Origin: Enterococcaceae bacterium OF42-14pH9A
GTDB taxonomy: Bacteria > Bacillota > Bacilli > Lactobacillales > Enterococcaceae
Length of the DNA stretch: 64,000 bases
Direction of reading: 5' to 3'
Assembly: GCA_027692465.1 (NCBI GenBank)
Contig: JAQEYU010000003.1
Span: 347,379 to 411,378 of the forward strand
Shown here one piece after another: positions 48,387 through 57,018 of the stretch. The position numbers were made by a program, and so were the translations under genes. A model generated the notes under the pieces. The model saw only the letters and a list, made by a program, of their open reading frames with translations. It had not been told where the DNA came from and ran no database searches. The stretch's first letter is position 1; the number at the start of each line of letters is the position of its first letter.

Positions 48387-50327
48387 CTATGCAGTTTCGA
48401 CCTCTTCCCCTTGGTTACGAAGTGGGCAGTCGCTGCAATCGGAATTGGCTGCTGGTACAGGATTCATCCGCAGCAGGCGCAGACCGTTCAAAATCACTAG
48501 AATCGTGCTGCCCTCGTGTCCGATAACTCCCAGAGGAAGCGTCAGGATTTGTGTAAAATTGGAGAGAATCAAGAGCAGTATGACGATGACGGAAAAGCAG
48601 ATATTCTGTTGGATGATTCGTTTTAATTTCAGCGAATGACGGTGAGCCATCTGTAATTTTGTCAGGTCGTTTTTCATGAGCACCATGTCAGCTACATCGA
48701 CTGCCAGGTCGGTTCCTTCTCCCATTGCAATGCCGACAGAAGCGTTGGCCAAAGCGGGAGCGTCGTTGATGCCGTCACCGACCATACCGTTGCTGCCATA
48801 GCGCTCTTGCAGCTCGGAGACGATTCGGGCCTTATCGTCCGGAAGGCAATCTGCTTTAAATTCATCCAGCTTTAGGTTCTCGGCGATCACTCGAGCAGTT
48901 TCCTGATTGTCGCCAGTCAGCATACTGGTGTAGATGCCGTTTTTTTTGAAATACTCGATTACTTGATAAGCTTCCGGCTTGGCGATGTCCTGCAAGGCCA
49001 GATAAGCCAACAGCTGATTTTCTCGAGTGAGATAAATCAGCGTTTTGCCACTTTGCAACAGTCGCTTGATCCGGCGTTCCTCGACGATCGGAATGGCCGC
49101 TTTCGTCCCGTCAGAAAATCCGGGCTTGCCGATGCGCCAGCATTCACCGTCAATATTGGCTTCAAGGCCAAACCCGGTGACTTCTTTTACCTGGAGATCT
49201 TTGAGCGAGGGATCCGGAGACACTTCAGCCGACAGGTAATTAATGACCGCAAGGGAGAGGGGATGGGTAGTTTTGGATTCCAATGCCAGTAAAGCCTGGC
49301 GGACCTGCAGGGTATCTTCCAGAAACCGGGCATCGGTCACTACCGGTCGCCCTTGAGTCAAGGTACCGGTCTTATCAAAGGTGACCGCCTGTAACTGTGA
49401 CAATCGCTCCAGAGCAACGCCGCCTTTGACCAGGATCCCGTTCTTGGCTCCGGCAGAGATTGCCGCTAAAGTCGCCGGAGTCGCCGAGGCAACCAGTGCG
49501 CAGGGCGAAGCGACTACTAATAAGACCATCCCCCGATAAAAGCTTTCCTGCCAACTCCAGTCCAGTAAAAAATGGGGCAGTAGGATCATCAACGGCACGG
49601 TAATCAAGACAATCTTGACATAGATATTTTCGATACGGTCGATAAACGATGCGGTTTTTGTTGGCTGATTTTGGGCGGCTTCAACCAGTTTTACGATGTT
49701 TGCCATCACGGTATCGCCGCTGTTCTTGATGACTTGAATAGTCAGAGGATTGCCCAGGTTCAAGGTGCCGCCGTAGACCTCATCTCCGATTGTTTTTTCC
49801 GCCGGCAGAGATTCGCCGTTGATGGCCGCTTCATTTATCGGGGCATTTCCTTGAGTGATTCTGCCGTCGATCGGGATCGTTCCACCTTTTGGAACCAACA
49901 GCAGATCACCAATTTTTGCGTTCTCAATCGGAATCTCTTCTGTACTGCCGTCACTGAGGACTTTTTGAGCGACGGTGGGTTGCAGGTTCATCAAAGCTGT
50001 AATCTCTTTGCGGCTTTTGTTGGTAGTGTATTCCTCCAAAAATCCGCTGAGGCAAAAAATAAACGTCAGCATGGCCCCTTCAAACCAGTTGCCGATGAGA
50101 CAAGCGCCGATCGCTGCCAAGGCCATCAATAAATCGACATTGAGGGTCTTGTCCTCAAGCAGCTCGCTTATTCCTTCGCTCGTCTGCTTATATCCCCCAC
50201 TGATTATGGCAATCACAAAAAGTATCGGATACCAAGACAGATTATTGAGATTCGCCAGCTGGCCGCCGATCATAAAGATCAGACAGAGAAGTGTTGCCAC
50301 CAATGCTCGTTTTTCATCTTTTCCCAT
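48387..50327 (-). CDS. P1B-type heavy-metal ATPase, zinc/cadmium-like
   Basis: 646-residue metal-transporting P-type ATPase. It shows the actuator loop with INGES, the metal site SPC (S274-C276) in VVASPCALVAS, the phosphorylation site D318 in DKTGTLTQG, TGDNQETA and GDGINDAPALA. The SPC motif and GHEGSTILVILNGLRLL fit Zn/Cd/Co-type or ZosA-like pumps rather than copper CPC pumps. No N-terminal metal-binding domain is present, but the C-terminus carries DCSDCP, a CxxC-like soft-metal site. GGAAGGTGA precedes ATG. Fur-like sequences lie upstream. Confidence 0.9.
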   Translation of the reverse strand: MGKDEKRALVATLLCLIFMIGGQLANLNNLSWYPILFVIAIISGGYKQTSEGISELLEDKTLNVDLLMALAAIGACLIGNWFEGAMLTFIFCLSGFLEEYTTNKSRKEITALMNLQPTVAQKVLSDGSTEEIPIENAKIGDLLLVPKGGTIPIDGRITQGNAPINEAAINGESLPAEKTIGDEVYGGTLNLGNPLTIQVIKNSGDTVMANIVKLVEAAQNQPTKTASFIDRIENIYVKIVLITVPLMILLPHFLLDWSWQESFYRGMVLLVVASPCALVASATPATLAAISAGAKNGILVKGGVALERLSQLQAVTFDKTGTLTQGRPVVTDARFLEDTLQVRQALLALESKTTHPLSLAVINYLSAEVSPDPSLKDLQVKEVTGFGLEANIDGECWRIGKPGFSDGTKAAIPIVEERRIKRLLQSGKTLIYLTRENQLLAYLALQDIAKPEAYQVIEYFKKNGIYTSMLTGDNQETARVIAENLKLDEFKADCLPDDKARIVSELQERYGSNGMVGDGINDAPALANASVGIAMGEGTDLAVDVADMVLMKNDLTKLQMAHRHSLKLKRIIQQNICFSVIVILLLILSNFTQILTLPLGVIGHEGSTILVILNGLRLLRMNPVPAANSDCSDCPLRNQGEEVETA

Positions 50328-50371
50328 GAATGGTCACCTTCCTTCACCACGAGAATAACATGGCGAGACGG

Positions 50372-50435
50372 CTAATTGATAATGAAATCGCCTAACTGAG
50401 AACGATAGTGCTTCTCAATGATAACTGATAAACGG
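50372..50435. promoter_or_regulatory. possible Fur-family operator region before the metal ATPase
   Basis: It contains ATTGATAATGAAATCG (50375-50390), AATGATAACTGATAA (50417-50431) and the inverted repeat TGAGAA...TTCTCA (50397-50417). GATAAT-like units are typical of Fur/Zur/PerR sites; which regulator is not determinable. Confidence 0.35.
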
Positions 50436-50562
50436 CAATTGCCTGTCTTTCCCGGAAAAATGAACTCCGCCCTTCTGAGGGAAGCGGCAGCTTTTTGTCA
50501 GACGCGGCTGATCCATCTGCTAAATAATTGCTTTCAGTGGCGATGAGGAGGGTACCCACGGG

Positions 50563-50600
50563 CAAAGAAAAAGCTACCCGCCAAATCGGAGGGTAGCTGC
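50563..50600 (-). terminator. uppP terminator
   Basis: AGCTACCC / GGGTAGCT stem with an 11-base loop, then a T-rich minus-strand tail. Confidence 0.65.
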
Positions 50601-50666
50601 TAAATTATCATAGTTGCGTAATGACATCGATGTCCTTTGACAGACGGACTGCCGACAAAGTGGTGG

Positions 50667-51500
50667 TTACATTGCGATCAGCCAGTAGCCGATCAAAATC
50701 GCCCCCAAGATGATTCGGTACCAACCAAAGACGGTAAAGTCATTTTTCTTGATGTAGTTCATCAGGAATTTGATGGCAATGATTGAAACGATAAAGCTGA
50801 CGATTGTCCCCACCAAAAGGATCACGATGCTTTCCATATTGAAACTGTTGCCTTTTAAGAGGAATTTCAAAATTTTATAGCCACTGGCACCCAGCATTGT
50901 GGGGATACCCATGAAGAACGAAAATTCAGTAGCTACGAAGCGGGAAGCGCCAATCATGATTCCTCCCAAGATCGTAGCCCCTGAGCGGGAAGTTCCGGGA
51001 ATCAGAGACAATACTTGGAACATCCCGACCATCAATGCTGCTTTGTAAGTGAATTGTTTGAGATCGGTGCATTTCGGCGTAACGGATTTGTTCCTTTTTT
51101 CAACGATGATAAAGGCGATCCCGTATAAAATCAACATGATCGCTACCGGCAGAAAATGATGAAAATTGGCATCCAACCAATCATCCAACGGCAAGCCGAT
51201 GATGACCGACGGAATAACAGCAACAACGACTTTGAACCAAAGCTCCCAGGTATCCTTTTTTTCAACAGCGGACTTTGAAGGAGAAAATGGATTCAATTTG
51301 TTGAAGTACAGGTAAATCACTGCCAGGATCGCACCCAACTGAATCACGACATTGAACATGGACATGAATTCAGCCGGCATCTGCAACTTGATGAATTCAT
51401 CTGCCAAGATCAGGTGCCCGGTACTGGAAATAGGCAGCCATTCGGTGATACCTTCGATGATTCCGAGAATAATAGCTTTAACGATATTCATTAAAAACAT
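50667..51500 (-). CDS. uppP: undecaprenyl-diphosphatase UppP/BacA
   Basis: 277-residue membrane phosphatase recycling undecaprenyl diphosphate to the monophosphate carrier for wall synthesis; it also gives intrinsic bacitracin tolerance. The family motifs [17 protein letters not shown] (catalytic glutamates, residues about 15-31) and [13 protein letters not shown] are intact. ATG 51500 has AAGGAT upstream. Its leader has an unusual promoter-proximal terminator-like hairpin. Confidence 0.95.
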   Translation of the reverse strand: MFLMNIVKAIILGIIEGITEWLPISSTGHLILADEFIKLQMPAEFMSMFNVVIQLGAILAVIYLYFNKLNPFSPSKSAVEKKDTWELWFKVVVAVIPSVIIGLPLDDWLDANFHHFLPVAIMLILYGIAFIIVEKRNKSVTPKCTDLKQFTYKAALMVGMFQVLSLIPGTSRSGATILGGIMIGASRFVATEFSFFMGIPTMLGASGYKILKFLLKGNSFNMESIVILLVGTIVSFIVSIIAIKFLMNYIKKNDFTVFGWYRIILGAILIGYWLIAM

Positions 51501-51521
51501 AGTGTCATCCTTTCCAAACAC

Positions 51522-51545
51522 AAAAAAATTGGCGTAAAAGCGCCA
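51522..51545 (-). promoter_or_regulatory. terminator-like hairpin in the uppP leader
   Basis: On the minus strand, TGGCG-6-CGCCA is followed by a run of seven T, between the promoter and the uppP ribosome binding site. It could act as an attenuator. Confidence 0.5.
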
Positions 51546-51555
51546 TCTATCTGAA

Positions 51556-51584
51556 AGTATAGCTGTTTTGCCTGTTAAAACCAA
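51556..51584 (-). promoter_or_regulatory. uppP promoter
   Basis: On the minus strand, TTGGTT (51579-51584), 17 bases, then TATACT (51556-51561). Transcription should start only a few bases before the hairpin. Confidence 0.6.
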
Positions 51585-51729
51585 TCGTTTTTTCAGCCGC
51601 CGCCGATCCTTAAAAAAAACTAAAGAAAGCTTACTGATAAGCAGCATGGTATCGTATATACTTCGTTTTTACCGGCTCCCAAATTCTCTGCGGCCGATTC
51701 TGTGCTTTAAGTGCTATATGACAGCAGAA

Positions 51730-51878
51730 CATCAAAAATGTGGTGCTCAGGCGGAAAAGCATACCCGACAATCGGGGGTGTCAGAGGACTCTGATGAGAT
51801 GTACATTTTTGCGGATTTGCGAGGCAGATTACGGTGAAAAGGATCAAAATAGCTGCCGCTGGTGTTTTCAGACACGCT
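51730..51878 (+). repeat. dispersed intergenic repeat, copy 9
   Basis: Right half AGATTACGGTGAAAAGGATC, AAAATAGCTGCCGCTGG and TGTTTTCAGACACGC aligns closely with copy 3. The left end near GTGGTGCTCAGGCGGAAAAG is diverged. It lies between uppP and the histidine phosphatase gene. Confidence 0.7.
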
Positions 51879-51917
51879 CCGATGAGTTCCGGAGGGCGGG
51901 ACGATTCCAGTTAATGC

Positions 51918-51964
51918 AAAAAGCTCCCCGGCAATCCTTAATGAGGGCGGGGAGCTTTTTATTC
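51918..51964 (-). terminator. terminator of the histidine phosphatase gene
   Basis: AAAAAGCTCCCCG pairs with CGGGGAGCTTTTT, with T-rich sequence on both strands. Confidence 0.8.
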
Positions 51965-51977
51965 GCTGAAGCTGGAT

Positions 51978-52679
51978 TTAAGCTAAAAGATCTTTAGAAA
52001 TCTGCCTGCCCCGCTCGATGAACTCGGTGCTGCCGATTTCCTGGATGGCAAACTTGCCATCTTCATAAGTCAAACGGGTCACACTGCCATTTTGCAAATC
52101 GACACGTACCGGTTGACCAGGGTCGATGAGATTCAGTAAAAAAGCGATGGTAAAGCCGTGAGATACGACAATGGCTCTGCCGCCGCCGGATTTTTCCACG
52201 CGGTGGGCGATATCTTCAAAGCCGCTGAAGACACGGCTTTGAATGATATCAAATGGTTCTGCCCAGTGTGCGGTATCTGCTTCATAAACGGCGTTGGCAA
52301 TATCTTTAAAGGTGATATCCGTTTCCCACATCTGCTCACTGGTTTTAAAGTTGAGGACCCGGGGGAGCACCCCCCACATTTCAGTATCGTACCCGCCCTC
52401 TAAAGAACCCCAACACCATTCTCTGATCCGGTTGTCTACCGCGTATGGTGGTTTTGGCAGCTGTGGATTTTCGCCCATGATCAGGCGCATCGTTTCGATG
52501 GCCCGACCGGAATCACTGGAGACAGCTTCGACAAATTCAGTATCCCGCAGGCCCAAACCTAAATAGTGGATATCTTCGCTGCCTTTGCTGGTCAATGGTG
52601 TGTCACACCAGCCCTGAGCCCGCTGTAACGCATTGAACATGGTTTTTCCATGGCGTACTACGTAAAGTTCTGTTGTCAT
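51978..52679 (-). CDS. histidine phosphatase (phosphoglycerate mutase-like)
   Basis: 233-residue branch-1 histidine phosphatase. The catalytic VVRHGKTMFN is near the N-terminus (H about 10) and the second histidine is in VVSHGFTIAF. It lacks the insertion loops of true cofactor-dependent phosphoglycerate mutases, so it is more likely a phosphatase of small metabolites. AAGGAG precedes ATG 52679. It lies 20 bases after the metallo-hydrolase gene and shares its promoter. Confidence 0.88.
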   Translation of the reverse strand: MTTELYVVRHGKTMFNALQRAQGWCDTPLTSKGSEDIHYLGLGLRDTEFVEAVSSDSGRAIETMRLIMGENPQLPKPPYAVDNRIREWCWGSLEGGYDTEMWGVLPRVLNFKTSEQMWETDITFKDIANAVYEADTAHWAEPFDIIQSRVFSGFEDIAHRVEKSGGGRAIVVSHGFTIAFLLNLIDPGQPVRVDLQNGSVTRLTYEDGKFAIQEIGSTEFIERGRQISKDLLA

Positions 52680-52699
52680 GATTGTCGCTCCTTGTCTGA

Positions 52700-53326
52700 T
52701 CAATTATTAAAAAAAGGATTGAGCCGTTTTTCCCGCTCAATGGTTGTGGCTTCGCCGTGACCGGGATAAACCGGAAACTCTTCAGGTAAAGTGAACAACT
52801 GAGTTTGGATACTTTCTAAAAGCTGCTGCAGGTTCCCGGTTGGCAGATCGGTTCTGCCGATACTCCCACGAAAAAGTGCATCGCCGGATACGACAAAATC
52901 CGGAAAAATGAAACTCACGCTGCCGATGGAGTGTCCCGGTGTCGCCACGACTTTAAAAGAAAGATCGGCAATTTCGTATTCTTGTAATTCGAAGTATTCA
53001 TCAGCCGGTCCCGCAGTGATATTTTCAATATCATCGTGGCGCCCCAGGCCGGAAAGATTCATCTGCGGGTTTTGGAGCCAGTCTGCTTCCAGCGGACTGA
53101 CGTAAACCGGGATCTCATAGAATTCTCTCAGGGGATCGACGGCACCGATATGATCGTAATGGGTATGGGTCAAAAGGATTGCTGCAGGTCTTGCTTTCGT
53201 ATCTGTAATGGTTTCAATGATTTTTTCCGGCTCGGCACCGGGATCGATGATCAGCAGATGCTTCTCATTGTAAACCAGATAGCAGTTTTCCTGGATTGGT
53301 CCTGTGGGAATCTGTAGGATCTTCAT
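52700..53326 (-). CDS. metallo-beta-lactamase fold hydrolase, YqgX/glyoxalase II-like
   Basis: 208-residue MBL-fold hydrolase with the metal motif THTHYDHIGA, the later GHSIGSVSF and YPGHGEATT. It is close to YqgX-type putative hydroxyacylglutathione (or bacillithiol-linked) hydrolases. The start at 53326 is preferred to 53332 for its spacing to CGGAG. It is the first gene of a two-gene unit with the histidine phosphatase. Confidence 0.88.
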   Translation of the reverse strand: MKILQIPTGPIQENCYLVYNEKHLLIIDPGAEPEKIIETITDTKARPAAILLTHTHYDHIGAVDPLREFYEIPVYVSPLEADWLQNPQMNLSGLGRHDDIENITAGPADEYFELQEYEIADLSFKVVATPGHSIGSVSFIFPDFVVSGDALFRGSIGRTDLPTGNLQQLLESIQTQLFTLPEEFPVYPGHGEATTIEREKRLNPFFNN

Positions 53327-53359
53327 TAGCATTCACTCCGTTTCTTCTCTGTCTGTTTA

Positions 53360-53388
53360 AGTATAACGCAAAGAAAAATTTCCGACAA
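53360..53388 (-). promoter_or_regulatory. promoter of the MBL-hydrolase unit
   Basis: On the minus strand, TTGTCG (53383-53388), 17 bases, then TATACT (53360-53365). Confidence 0.65.
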
Positions 53389-53403
53389 AGCGGGAAGTTC
53401 TTG

Positions 53404-53574
53404 TTGTCGATGAATTCGAAATCATCTGATAACTGGAGAATTTTATGTTTATTTATTTAATGAAAGGTGATGAAGGTTTCACGATTTTCTAATCCGGTGA
53501 GGTTATATTTGTCTAGTCCAAAAACATATCCAATATTTCCTTGGTCCTCGAAAGTGATTTCGGGGATTTTTTTG
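53404..53574 (+). ncRNA. possible short transcript with a 15-codon frame and terminator
   Basis: TTGTCG-17-TGATAA (53404-53432) could start a transcript that ends at a well-formed terminator (53545-53573: nine-pair stem, GTGA loop, seven T). Inside is a 15-codon frame (53445-53492, MFIYLMKGDEGFTIF) with GGAG before it, though this promoter would start too close to that site. No annotated gene needs this terminator. Confidence 0.35.
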
Positions 53575-53610
53575 TTTTTAGCAAGGGGGATCGGCCCGGC
53601 AAGCCTCTTT

Positions 53611-53638
53611 TTGCTTTTTAGTTGAAATAGCCTATAAT
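53611..53638 (+). promoter_or_regulatory. promoter of the nuclease-helicase gene
   Basis: TTGCTT (53611-53616), 16 bases, then TATAAT (53633-53638), 70 bases before the start codon. Confidence 0.6.
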
Positions 53639-53707
53639 AAATAAACGTATGTTCGCTGTATCAGCACGCTGTCGTGTGATCGTTTTTGCCAAAAGGAGGA
53701 TGGGCCA

Positions 53708-56080
53708 GTGGATCGAGGAAGGATATCCGTACGAAATATTGTTGAATTCACCTTGCGTCGTGGAGATATTGACAGTCGACAAGTTTCTAATCATACCGCA
53801 CAAGAGGGTGCGCGGATCCATCGGAAGCTGCAAAAAGTGGCCGGAGCGGCTTATCAAAAAGAAGTGACATTGAAACAGACGCTGACTGTAAACGAGGATA
53901 CGCTGACTATTGAAGGGCGTGCTGACGGGATTTTTCTGCAAGACGACGGGCTGACTGTTATTGATGAGATCAAAACTTCGGAAGTCTATTTTGAAGATCT
54001 GTCAGCCGATCAAGTTGAGCTTTTTTTCTTTCAAGGAATGGTCTATGCTTATATCCACGCGTTGCAGGAAGAACTGAAAACAATCGCTGTTCAGCTGACC
54101 TATTTTCAAACTACTGAAGAAAAGATCACCCGTCAACTGCGATCTTTTACTTTTGACGAGTTGCAGCTGTTTATCGATCACCTGTTACAGGAGTATCACA
54201 AGTGGCTGGTGTTTCAAGATGACTGGCGCAGGGTCAGAAATACTTCGTTAACCAAATTGTCTTTTCCGTATGAACAGTTTCGCAAGGGGCAGCGGGAATT
54301 GGCTGCGGCTGCGTATAAAACCCTGAAGACGTCCCGACGTCTGTTCGTGGAGGCTCCTACTGGAACCGGCAAGACGATCTCGACTTTGTTTCCTGCTTTA
54401 AAAGCGATGGGAGAAGCATCTTGCGATCGAATCTTTTACCTGACGGCAAAGACCATCACCCGACAGGTTGCCGAAGATGCGCTGCAGGCTCTGTCACAAA
54501 AAGGGGCCGCGGCCAAATCAGTTACCCTTACTGCCAAAGACAAAATCTGCTTTATGGAAGAGCGAAACTGCACGCCGGAATACTGTCCTTATGCCAAGGG
54601 ATACTACAACCGAGTCAATGAGGGCCTATGGGATCTGTTGCATCATGAAAATGAAATCACGCGAGAAGTCATCGAAGAGTATGCACAAAAACATCAACTG
54701 TGTCCTTTCGAGTTGTCGCTCGATGTCAGTTTGTTTTGTGATGTGATTATCGGAGATTACAACTACCTGTTTGATCCCACGGTTTACCTGCGACGTTTTT
54801 TTGAAGAGCCGAAAGAAGATTACTATTTTTTGATTGATGAGGCCCACAACCTGGTGAGCCGTTCCCGAGAGATGTACTCGGCAGTTTTGACCCGAAGCAA
54901 TGGGAATGTTTTTCGGGAAAAGCTGGCCAAGGAGTTTCGGGGACTGCACCGACGTCTCAATAAAATCGATAACGAATTCGAGTTGCTTTATCAGCGATCT
55001 TTAGACGAAGATTGGCATTTCAAGCATCAGAAGACACTGCCGACAAGCTTGGTGGAGAAGCTTTATGGTTTGTCGGAAAAGCTGAAAGAATGGCTGGCAG
55101 CCAATCCGGGAAATCCGGCCGAAGAAGCTGCATTAGGCTATTATTTTGAAGTCTTGGCTTTTTTGCGGATTGCTGAGATCTATGATGATCATTTTGAGAC
55201 GACCATCGAGCGGACCTACACGGATCTCAAAATCAAACTCTTTTGTATTGAGCCGGCCCCGTTTTTGGAGGGGATGCTGGATAAAGGCAAGGGGGCATTG
55301 TTGTTTTCTGCCAGTTTTACACCGCTGTCTTATTATCAGGATGTACTTGGAGGTGGCGAGGCAGCTCTGAGGTACAAACTGCCGAGTCCTTTTGCCGCTG
55401 AAAAGCAGGAGATCCTGGTGGCAGACTATATCGAGACCACCTATCGTAAGCGTCAGTCCAGCTTAACGCAAGTCGTTGCCGCAATCTATCAAATGATCAG
55501 TGCAAAAAAAGGAAATTATCTGGTATTTTTCCCCTCTTATCAATATTTAGATGAGGTCGCCGCTGAGTTTCAAGTCCAACATCCCGAAGTGGAACGGTTG
55601 ATTCAGGACACGAAAATGACCGAAACAGAGCGGGAAGCTTTCTTGTCTCGTTTTGTGAAGAATCCTTCCGCATCTTTGGTGGGTTTTTGTGTCTTGGGTG
55701 GAATCTTCTCAGAAGGGATCGATCTGAAGGGGGATCGTTTGATTGGAACAGCAGTCGTGGGCGTCGGGCTGCCGCAGATGAATCACGAACAAGAATTGAT
55801 CAAAACCTATTTTGATGAAACTCGCCGAAAAGGCTTTGAATATGCTTATCAGCTGCCGGGGATGAACAAGGTGCTGCAGGCTGCCGGGCGGGTGATCCGT
55901 GATGCAGCAGATCGAGGGGTTGTACTCTTGCTGGATCAGCGCTTTGTTTCTCCGCGGTATCGAAAATTGTTTCCTGTCCATTGGCAGCATGCCCGAATCG
56001 TTCATAAACAAGAAGAACTGCAAAGTGCGCTGACTGCTTTTTGGAAAATTGAAGAACAGTCAACTGATCGGATAAATTAA
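53708..56080 (+). CDS. PD-(D/E)XK nuclease-like and XPD/DinG-type helicase fusion
   Basis: 790-residue DNA repair helicase. The N-terminal 170 residues resemble a Cas4/RecB-type PD-(D/E)XK domain (IEGRADGIFLQDDG, TVIDEIKTSE, then QGMVYAYI), fused to an Rad3/XPD-DinG superfamily 2 helicase. The latter has EAPTGTGKTIST (Walker A), an Fe-S cluster region (cysteines in KICFMEERNC, PEYCPY and CPFE), IDEAHNL, GGIFSEGIDLKGD and QAAGRVIRDAADRG. It should unwind DNA 5'-3' and may also cleave it; substrates are unknown. The start is GTG, with AGGAGG about ten bases before. Confidence 0.88.
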   Translation: MDRGRISVRNIVEFTLRRGDIDSRQVSNHTAQEGARIHRKLQKVAGAAYQKEVTLKQTLTVNEDTLTIEGRADGIFLQDDGLTVIDEIKTSEVYFEDLSADQVELFFFQGMVYAYIHALQEELKTIAVQLTYFQTTEEKITRQLRSFTFDELQLFIDHLLQEYHKWLVFQDDWRRVRNTSLTKLSFPYEQFRKGQRELAAAAYKTLKTSRRLFVEAPTGTGKTISTLFPALKAMGEASCDRIFYLTAKTITRQVAEDALQALSQKGAAAKSVTLTAKDKICFMEERNCTPEYCPYAKGYYNRVNEGLWDLLHHENEITREVIEEYAQKHQLCPFELSLDVSLFCDVIIGDYNYLFDPTVYLRRFFEEPKEDYYFLIDEAHNLVSRSREMYSAVLTRSNGNVFREKLAKEFRGLHRRLNKIDNEFELLYQRSLDEDWHFKHQKTLPTSLVEKLYGLSEKLKEWLAANPGNPAEEAALGYYFEVLAFLRIAEIYDDHFETTIERTYTDLKIKLFCIEPAPFLEGMLDKGKGALLFSASFTPLSYYQDVLGGGEAALRYKLPSPFAAEKQEILVADYIETTYRKRQSSLTQVVAAIYQMISAKKGNYLVFFPSYQYLDEVAAEFQVQHPEVERLIQDTKMTETEREAFLSRFVKNPSASLVGFCVLGGIFSEGIDLKGDRLIGTAVVGVGLPQMNHEQELIKTYFDETRRKGFEYAYQLPGMNKVLQAAGRVIRDAADRGVVLLLDQRFVSPRYRKLFPVHWQHARIVHKQEELQSALTAFWKIEEQSTDRIN

Positions 56081-56094
56081 GCTCATGTCTATAG

Positions 56095-56240
56095 GCGCCA
56101 CCGGATGCTTTTTTTGACTGGCTGACGGAATCAGGGAGTAAAACGCAGTTGCGAAGTGTATAGGTTTGGATTTACGCTGCTGGCTGCGGTGAAAAGGACC
56201 AAAATTTCTATCCTGGTCACTGGAGTTTCCAGGTACAACC
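56095..56240 (+). repeat. dispersed intergenic repeat, copy 10
   Basis: Inner GGAGTAAAACGCAGTTGCG and GGCTGCGGTGAAAAGGACC, then AAAATTTCTATC, align with copies 2 and 3. The ends are more diverged (right end GGAGTTTCCAGGTAC). Confidence 0.65.
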
Positions 56241-56241
56241 T

Positions 56242-56282
56242 AAAGACAGGTCCTGCCAACATGTGAGGCAGGACCTGTCTTT
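56242..56282. terminator. 16-bp hairpin after yajQ
   Basis: Perfect arms AAAGACAGGTCCTGCC and complement, nine-base loop, weak T content on both sides. It is the likely terminator for the minus-strand yajQ gene and possibly the helicase. Confidence 0.65.
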
Positions 56283-56290
56283 AGATTTAA

Positions 56291-56782
56291 TTAACGATAG
56301 TTGGTAAATTGCAGTTCGATAGGCAGCTCCAGTTTGCGCAGAAGGGTGATGACTTCCTGCAGATCATCCCGGCTCTTGCCGGTGACCCGGATCTGATCAT
56401 CCTGGATTTGAGCTTTTACTTTCAATTTAGCGTTTTTTATGGCAGTGGTGATTTTTTTTCCATTTTCTTTATCGATACCGCTGATCAGTTCAGCAGTTTG
56501 ACGCGCCTTTTTGCCAAGGGCATTTTCGCTGTCAGAGAAGTGGATATTTTTCACAGGAACGCCTCGCTTAATGAGCTTGCTCATCAGAACATCTTTGATT
56601 TGCTCCAACTTAAAATCGTCATCTCCCACCACCGTTAATTTTCCGTTGTCCATCGTGATTTCAACGGTAGAGTTTTTGAAATCGAAGCGATTGCCCAATT
56701 CTTTTGTGGTCATTTGGACAGCATTTTTAACCTCTTCCATATTGATTTCGCTGACTACATCGAAACTTGCTTCTTTTGCCAT
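56291..56782 (-). CDS. YajQ family nucleotide-binding protein
   Basis: 163-residue UPF0234/YajQ protein with two ferredoxin-like domains. In other bacteria YajQ proteins bind nucleic acids or cyclic di-GMP. The motifs are MAKEASFDVVSEINMEEVKNA, GNRFDFKNS and the C-terminal DDLQEVITLLR. AAAGGAGG precedes ATG 56782. Confidence 0.93.
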   Translation of the reverse strand: MAKEASFDVVSEINMEEVKNAVQMTTKELGNRFDFKNSTVEITMDNGKLTVVGDDDFKLEQIKDVLMSKLIKRGVPVKNIHFSDSENALGKKARQTAELISGIDKENGKKITTAIKNAKLKVKAQIQDDQIRVTGKSRDDLQEVITLLRKLELPIELQFTNYR

Positions 56783-57018
56783 GTTTTCCTCCTTTTGACC
56801 GCTTTTGCTGCGGTCCGAGTACTGAATAAACCTTCCCATACATCTTACCAAATGTCTTTGATACGAACAACTTTTGAAAATCTCTGGTTGAAAAAGAGAA
56901 AAGAGTTGAAAAAAACGACGGGATTGCTATTCTTAAGGAGGGTTTTGAAAGACGGAATTCCGGGGCGATGAGCACAATTTGACCAGCTCGCCGTCAAACT
57001 GTGAAAAGGAGCTGTTTT

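Noticed and set aside
25930..56240. CRISPR array reading of the recurring intergenic sequences
   Set aside because: Copies are kilobases apart, diverged, in both orientations and have inverted ends; no regular spacers and no cas genes.
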